Assembly: GCA_964555645.1 (NCBI GenBank) | Contig: CAZKTA010000042.1 | Location: 1-8,924 of the forward strand | Direction of reading: 5' to 3' | DNA: 8,924 nucleotides | From: DTLC01 sp964555645 | GTDB lineage: Bacteria; Verrucomicrobiota; Verrucomicrobiia; Limisphaerales; DTLC01 | In this document: piece by piece, positions 5,936 through 8,924 of the stretch | How the letters are laid out: every line of letters starts with the position of its first letter | Position numbering within the stretch: position 1 is the first letter of the stretch | The notes under the pieces: generated by a model | Seen by the model: the letters and a program-made list of their open reading frames with translations, nothing else | Told to the model about the DNA's origin: nothing | Database searches by the model: none | Made by a program: the position numbers and the translations under genes

Positions 5936-7159
5936 TCAGTAATCTACCCCATAGATACACGTTCGATTTGTTACTCCTCCACCAGGAAGTGGTTCAAAAC
6001 ACGTCCTTTCAAAACCCCCAGTACAAGTCCAGAGCTCGGTTTTTCCTTTCCCAATACCGGGGCCCTGGGAGCATGGGTCGGTGCATACCACCGTAAAGTG
6101 CGCCGCCATGATTACATCCCCGCACAAGCACGTCTTATAATACGCCCACCATCCGCTTGGCAAGTAAGGACACCTACCCACAAGCATGCCATTCACAAAA
6201 TAATGAACTGAACCATAACAAGACAATTGTAATGTATTACCGCATCGGGTTGCCAAACTACCGTACTCAAACCAGCCATCTGGCGGACAGCCAGGACTGT
6301 CGGGTGTACAACCAGGTGCATCTTTCCAATCGGCACTGGGGCGGTGATTTGCGCAATCACAATCGCGGCCAACTCTTAGGTGTGCATATGCGGCACAATT
6401 TGTGTTGGCATTTGCTCTGGCAATTATCATGTACTGAGTCACTACGTTGCCGATTTTAACAATTGCGCAATCCCCGCCTCCGCTGAGCGTTGCTCCATCG
6501 GGCACATTGTTAGGCTCAAGCGACCATGTCACACCGCCTGGATAATAACTATTGGTTAGACAGAATTTAACGCTGCGGTGTTCATCCTGACAGCGATTTA
6601 TCAGGGCATTAGTTACGGCAGGGGTAATTTCAAGTTTTATCACATCAAAAGTCGCGCTTTTTGACACCGTGCCGCCTCCATAAGGTTGTTTTGTACAGGG
6701 GTTTTCGTGCCTCCAGTTTGCAACAAAAGTCACCTTCCATTTGCCGCCAACATCCGGGTAAAAGCGGATTGATTGGCCTTCGCCAGATCGTATATCGCCC
6801 ACGGGCGGCTCCAGTGTCCACCTGGTGCCCATTACAAGTGGCCAGCTTGTGTAAGTACCGGCGATTGGCGGACACCCTGGACCAGCCGGCGACCACACCA
6901 ATTGTGTAGTCACCTGGCTCGGCACGCTTTCAAACTCAGCGAAAATCCAGAGCCAATCGCAAACAGGTGGCTCGGGATAAAACCTGATCTGGCTGATGGT
7001 ACAACTGCCACTCGGCCACTGGAGCACACGGCACTCCGAATTTAAGCATGTTGGCTGCGGCGGTTGTGGATGAGCTAATGCAAACCAAGTCCATCCAAAT
7101 AAAACCGCAGTCGTCCATAAGCCTCCAAATCGAGCTTGCTTGACTCTTCGCGGATTCAT
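5936..7159 (-). CDS. A1: secreted cysteine-rich protein with Ig-like segments
   Basis: The protein has 407 residues and starts at ATG 7159, 14 bp after the stop of gene C, with no clear Shine-Dalgarno site; this suggests coupling within an operon. A positively charged N-terminus (MNPRRVKQAR) and a hydrophobic core (LWTTAVLFGWTWFALAHP) form a signal peptide cleaved near residue 30. Two Ig-like or PKD-like segments are visible. One spans about 90-150 (TRWTLEPPVGD ... GGKWKVTFVANW). The other spans about 174-264 (GGVTWSLEP ... GATLSGGGDCAIVKIGNV ... YMIIARANANTNC). The C-terminal part, from VGRDCDCANH (263-272) to CIYGVDY, is dense in cysteines; the whole protein holds about 24, suggesting disulfide-stabilised extracellular folding. 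The stop is TGA. A2' is a broken paralogue. The exact function is unknown and no catalytic motif is seen. Confidence 0.82.
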   Translation of the reverse strand: MNPRRVKQARFGGLWTTAVLFGWTWFALAHPQPPQPTCLNSECRVLQWPSGSCTISQIRFYPEPPVCDWLWIFAEFESVPSQVTTQLVWSPAGPGCPPIAGTYTSWPLVMGTRWTLEPPVGDIRSGEGQSIRFYPDVGGKWKVTFVANWRHENPCTKQPYGGGTVSKSATFDVIKLEITPAVTNALINRCQDEHRSVKFCLTNSYYPGGVTWSLEPNNVPDGATLSGGGDCAIVKIGNVVTQYMIIARANANTNCAAYAHLRVGRDCDCANHRPSADWKDAPGCTPDSPGCPPDGWFEYGSLATRCGNTLQLSCYGSVHYFVNGMLVGRCPYLPSGWWAYYKTCLCGDVIMAAHFTVVCTDPCSQGPGIGKGKTELWTCTGGFERTCFEPLPGGGVTNRTCIYGVDY

Positions 7160-7173
7160 AACGAGCAGGCGAG

Positions 7174-8667
7174 TTAGTTTGTTGAAACGGGTGAGTTGGT
7201 TAGCGCTACCAAATACCTACTTAGAAACTGACGTTTCAAGTCATCCCGAAATGCGTTGGTCTGGACCCATTGGACCAGTTGAGACGCTTTGCTATGATCG
7301 GCGCTTAATTGTGCTGCGTAGATCCGCCATTTAACTGTCTCGATAAGATAATGATCGCGCCCGGGTCTGCCCCTAAAATCAAAGGCCAATACCTCGTCCA
7401 ACGCCACACATGCTTCTTTAGTTTTTGGTTGGTCTTGGCTCAGCAGCGCCATGCCGTGGTATAGCTTGCCCAACGTCCAGTCCAAGTCTCCGGGGGCGGA
7501 GTTGGAGATCATGTCTTCCGCCAGGGCAAAAAGCTGCGTGTAATCTTTTGCCTCGTAATATGTTTGCAACAGCCGCGCACGCGGACCGACAAGGTCCGAC
7601 TTGTCAACACTGGTCGCTTTGTCCGAACCCGCCAAAGCCGTTCCGAGCAACCAGTGCACACTGAGTCCGCTGTAGCCAATGGATCTGAGCCGGCTCTCCA
7701 GTTCCTGAAAGTCCGCTTTAACCGCTTTGCCAATCCCGCCAAGCTTGGTCAGCGCGTTGGCCTCGGCATTTTGCTGTTTCTTTTTGTCCTTCAGTCGTGC
7801 GACATCCGAGAGAGCTTCGGCCTTGGCTTCCAATGCCACCTTTTGGCCATAGAAACCCGCCACCATCATCGGCATATCGTTGCCAACTATGGCGGCATAC
7901 CTGCGGCGCGTTTCGGCAAAAGGCGAATGGAACTGGCGCAAGTTCCAAATTTGTAACCCGTCCGGCTTAAATGTCATGGCCTTGAGCCACAGCTCGTCTG
8001 TCTTTGAATCCTGCTTCACCACGCCCAGCCAAACAAACGCATCAGGTTTGCGTGCCTTGATCAGCCGAAACAGCGCATTCAAGGTGCGGTTAGCCCGGCC
8101 GTACTGTTCAGGGTCAAGCTTCGCGTTGCTCAAGTTCTCTCCGTTCAGCGCTACTGAGTGCACGCGCTCGGCGTACCTGTCGAACCACAAAAAGAACCGG
8201 ATAAAACGCGGGTCCTCCAAACCAAGGTTTAACACGGCTATCGGCGGTAACGCGCACTCGGCAAAATCAAACTCGTAGTTTCCAATCGAACCTCGACTCA
8301 GTCGGCGGACCACCATTACAGGTCGCTCATAACCTGGAATCGGTGATTCAAATGCTTGCGCACACGCACGGTTTGTCGGGCCGGATACTGCCAGACTCCC
8401 ATATGTTGCCTTCAAAAAAGGTTCTTCCAACATGGCCTTGGGTGGCGTTTTCCCCAAACGCACAGCCATGTCGAGCAGCGTTTCCTCGGCAACCCCATGC
8501 GCTTGCAGAATCTCGACCGCGTTTTTTACGTCGCCCGCATTCACGGCCTCGATCAGGAGCGCGGCAGCGGCCGTTTCCGCCTTATCCGGCGGCGATACTT
8601 TTTCGGCGCTAATCTCGATAGGTTGGGTGCCAGCACCGTTCTGTTTCGTTCGAACTTGAGCCACCAA
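7174..8667 (-). CDS. C: exported or membrane-anchored protein with TPR-like C-terminus (open part)
   Basis: The long open frame begins at TTG 8667 (GTG 8664 is also possible). The natural start is probably ATG 8739, which has a good Shine-Dalgarno site but is followed by an in-frame TGA; see the separate entry. Residues 34-60, counted from TTG, form an alanine-rich helix (AAAALLIEAVNAGDVKNAVE). Residues about 110-270 are a mixed alpha/beta region with PPIAVLNLGLEDPRFIRF, KARKPDAFVWLGVV and PDGLQIWNLRQF. Residues 278-330 are charged and probably coiled coil (ARLKDKKKQQNAEANAL). GYSGLSVHWL (331-340) recalls the end of a TIM-barrel-like domain, but this is uncertain. Residues 365-480 form TPR-like helical hairpins (LLQTYYEAKDYTQLFALAED, LYHGMALLSQD). 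The stop is TAA, 14 bp before A1. No family is recognised. As the first gene of the cluster it could be a scaffold for the exported A and B proteins; this is speculative. Confidence 0.72.
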   Translation of the reverse strand: MVAQVRTKQNGAGTQPIEISAEKVSPPDKAETAAAALLIEAVNAGDVKNAVEILQAHGVAEETLLDMAVRLGKTPPKAMLEEPFLKATYGSLAVSGPTNRACAQAFESPIPGYERPVMVVRRLSRGSIGNYEFDFAECALPPIAVLNLGLEDPRFIRFFLWFDRYAERVHSVALNGENLSNAKLDPEQYGRANRTLNALFRLIKARKPDAFVWLGVVKQDSKTDELWLKAMTFKPDGLQIWNLRQFHSPFAETRRRYAAIVGNDMPMMVAGFYGQKVALEAKAEALSDVARLKDKKKQQNAEANALTKLGGIGKAVKADFQELESRLRSIGYSGLSVHWLLGTALAGSDKATSVDKSDLVGPRARLLQTYYEAKDYTQLFALAEDMISNSAPGDLDWTLGKLYHGMALLSQDQPKTKEACVALDEVLAFDFRGRPGRDHYLIETVKWRIYAAQLSADHSKASQLVQWVQTNAFRDDLKRQFLSRYLVALTNSPVSTN

Positions 8668-8739
8668 GTAGGTTGCGCAAATCAGCCCGCCGGCCAGAAG
8701 GCCAGCGAGTCACTGCCAGTTTCGCATGATGAGTTTCAT
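8668..8739 (-). pseudogene. N-terminal membrane anchor of C, interrupted by TGA
   Basis: From ATG 8739 the frame reads MKLIMRNWQ, then TGA (8710-8712), then LAGLLAGGLICATYLVAQVR and onward into the open frame of C. The two halves together form a typical basic N-terminus plus hydrophobic segment. The ATG is preceded by AAAGGA at a spacing of five bases, so this is the expected start. The stop could be TGG with one base changed, giving WQWLAGLL. If the stop is real, C can only start downstream without most of its membrane segment. Confidence 0.65.
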
Positions 8740-8744
8740 AAGTG

Positions 8745-8750
8745 TCCTTT
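8745..8750 (-). promoter_or_regulatory. Shine-Dalgarno site for the natural start of C
   Basis: AAAGGA on the minus strand lies five bases before ATG 8739. It decides the start in favour of this ATG over the TTG/GTG at 8664-8667. The sequence just upstream is AT-rich (GGTAATAATAAATG), which could hold a -10 element, but no matching -35 is clear. Confidence 0.6.
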
Positions 8751-8788
8751 CATTTATTATTACCGGAAACATGGTTGGCATGAGCGAA

Positions 8789-8819
8789 GCGGCCTTCGAC
8801 TTTCTGAAGTCGTTGCCGC
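8789..8819. repeat. Inverted repeat upstream of C
   Basis: GCGGC (8789-8793) and CGACTT (8797-8802) pair with AAGTCG (8807-8812) and GCCGC (8815-8819), giving a stem of 5+6 pairs with a small internal loop and a TCTG apex. No T-run follows on either strand, so a leader structure or part of an intergenic repeat is more likely than a terminator. Confidence 0.5.
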
Positions 8820-8835
8820 AATGAAAACGGCTTTT

Positions 8836-8897
8836 GCAGTGCACGCTTTAGCGTGAAGCGCCTTTGTAATGCGTGCTTTGGCGTGGAGTGTGTTTGT
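8836..8897. repeat. Imperfect tandem repeat with hairpin cores
   Basis: Two copies of 32 bases (8836-8867 and 8866-8897) have a 30-base period and match at about 23 of 32 positions; they share the G-C-T-T-T-(A/G)-G-C-G-T-G core. The first contains a perfect hairpin, CACGC-TTTA-GCGTG (8842-8855). In the second the left arm is CGTGC, which can still pair with GCGTG in plus-strand RNA through G-U pairs. It resembles short dispersed intergenic repeats and lies upstream of the cluster. Confidence 0.45.
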
Positions 8898-8924
8898 GGA
8901 CAGCCACGCAGCTGGCGTACCTGC

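Noticed and set aside
8710..8712. Genetic code with TGA read as tryptophan, suggested by TGA at 8710 and 958
   Set aside because: A1, B1 and C together contain many TGG tryptophans and no other internal TGA, and A1, A2' and the transposase end naturally at TGA. Two point lesions explain the data better.
7425..8856. Plus-strand open frames of 75-166 codons over gene C
   Set aside because: They overlap C on the opposite strand, show no domain or signal features, and read as arginine/serine-rich shadows.
1..8924. CRISPR arrays, tRNA or rRNA genes, restriction or toxin-antitoxin genes
   Set aside because: No regularly spaced repeats, RNA gene signatures or recognisable defence motifs were found on either strand.

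Overview
The window looks like an accessory stretch of a bacterial chromosome, most likely from the Verrucomicrobiota (Limisphaerales/Pedosphaera-like). That placement is an inference from the style of the RHS/YD-repeat fragment at the left edge and from recollection of similar loci. No housekeeping gene is present to confirm it. All apparent native genes lie on the minus strand; one decayed insertion sequence lies on the plus strand.

Read along the minus strand, from high to low coordinates, the layout is as follows. (1) A short leader at 8740-8924 carries an inverted repeat and an imperfect tandem repeat. (2) Gene C (7174-8739) is a membrane-anchored or exported protein with a TPR-like helical C-terminus; its N-terminal membrane segment is broken by an in-frame TGA. 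(3) Gene A1 (5936-7159) is an intact, secreted, cysteine-rich protein with Ig-like segments. (4) Gene B1 (4571-5884) is an intact secreted protein with a fibronectin-III-like segment and a C-terminal jelly-roll/carbohydrate-binding-like domain. (5) A2' (3764-about 4533) is a 5'-truncated and frameshifted paralogue of A1. (6) A 160-bp MITE-like element (3595-3754) has 15-bp perfect terminal inverted repeats and an interior that can fold into a three-way junction. (7) B2 (2252-3539) is a paralogue of B1 split by one frameshift at a run of seven G (coding strand). (8) A degenerate ISNCY/ISDol1-like insertion sequence (484-2232) has a transposase broken by several single-base shifts and one nonsense codon. 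(9) The 5' remnant of an RHS/YD-repeat gene (1-289) runs off the left edge.

The C-A1-B1-A2'-B2 order, with shared strand and short gaps, suggests an operon of exported proteins in which an A-B pair was duplicated in tandem. The first pair is intact and the second pair is decaying. An RHS gene on the same strand lies beyond the insertion sequence, so the cassette may once have accompanied an RHS-type surface or secreted protein. None of A, B or C has a function that can be assigned from sequence alone. The A/B pair is the best candidate here for an undescribed exported protein system.
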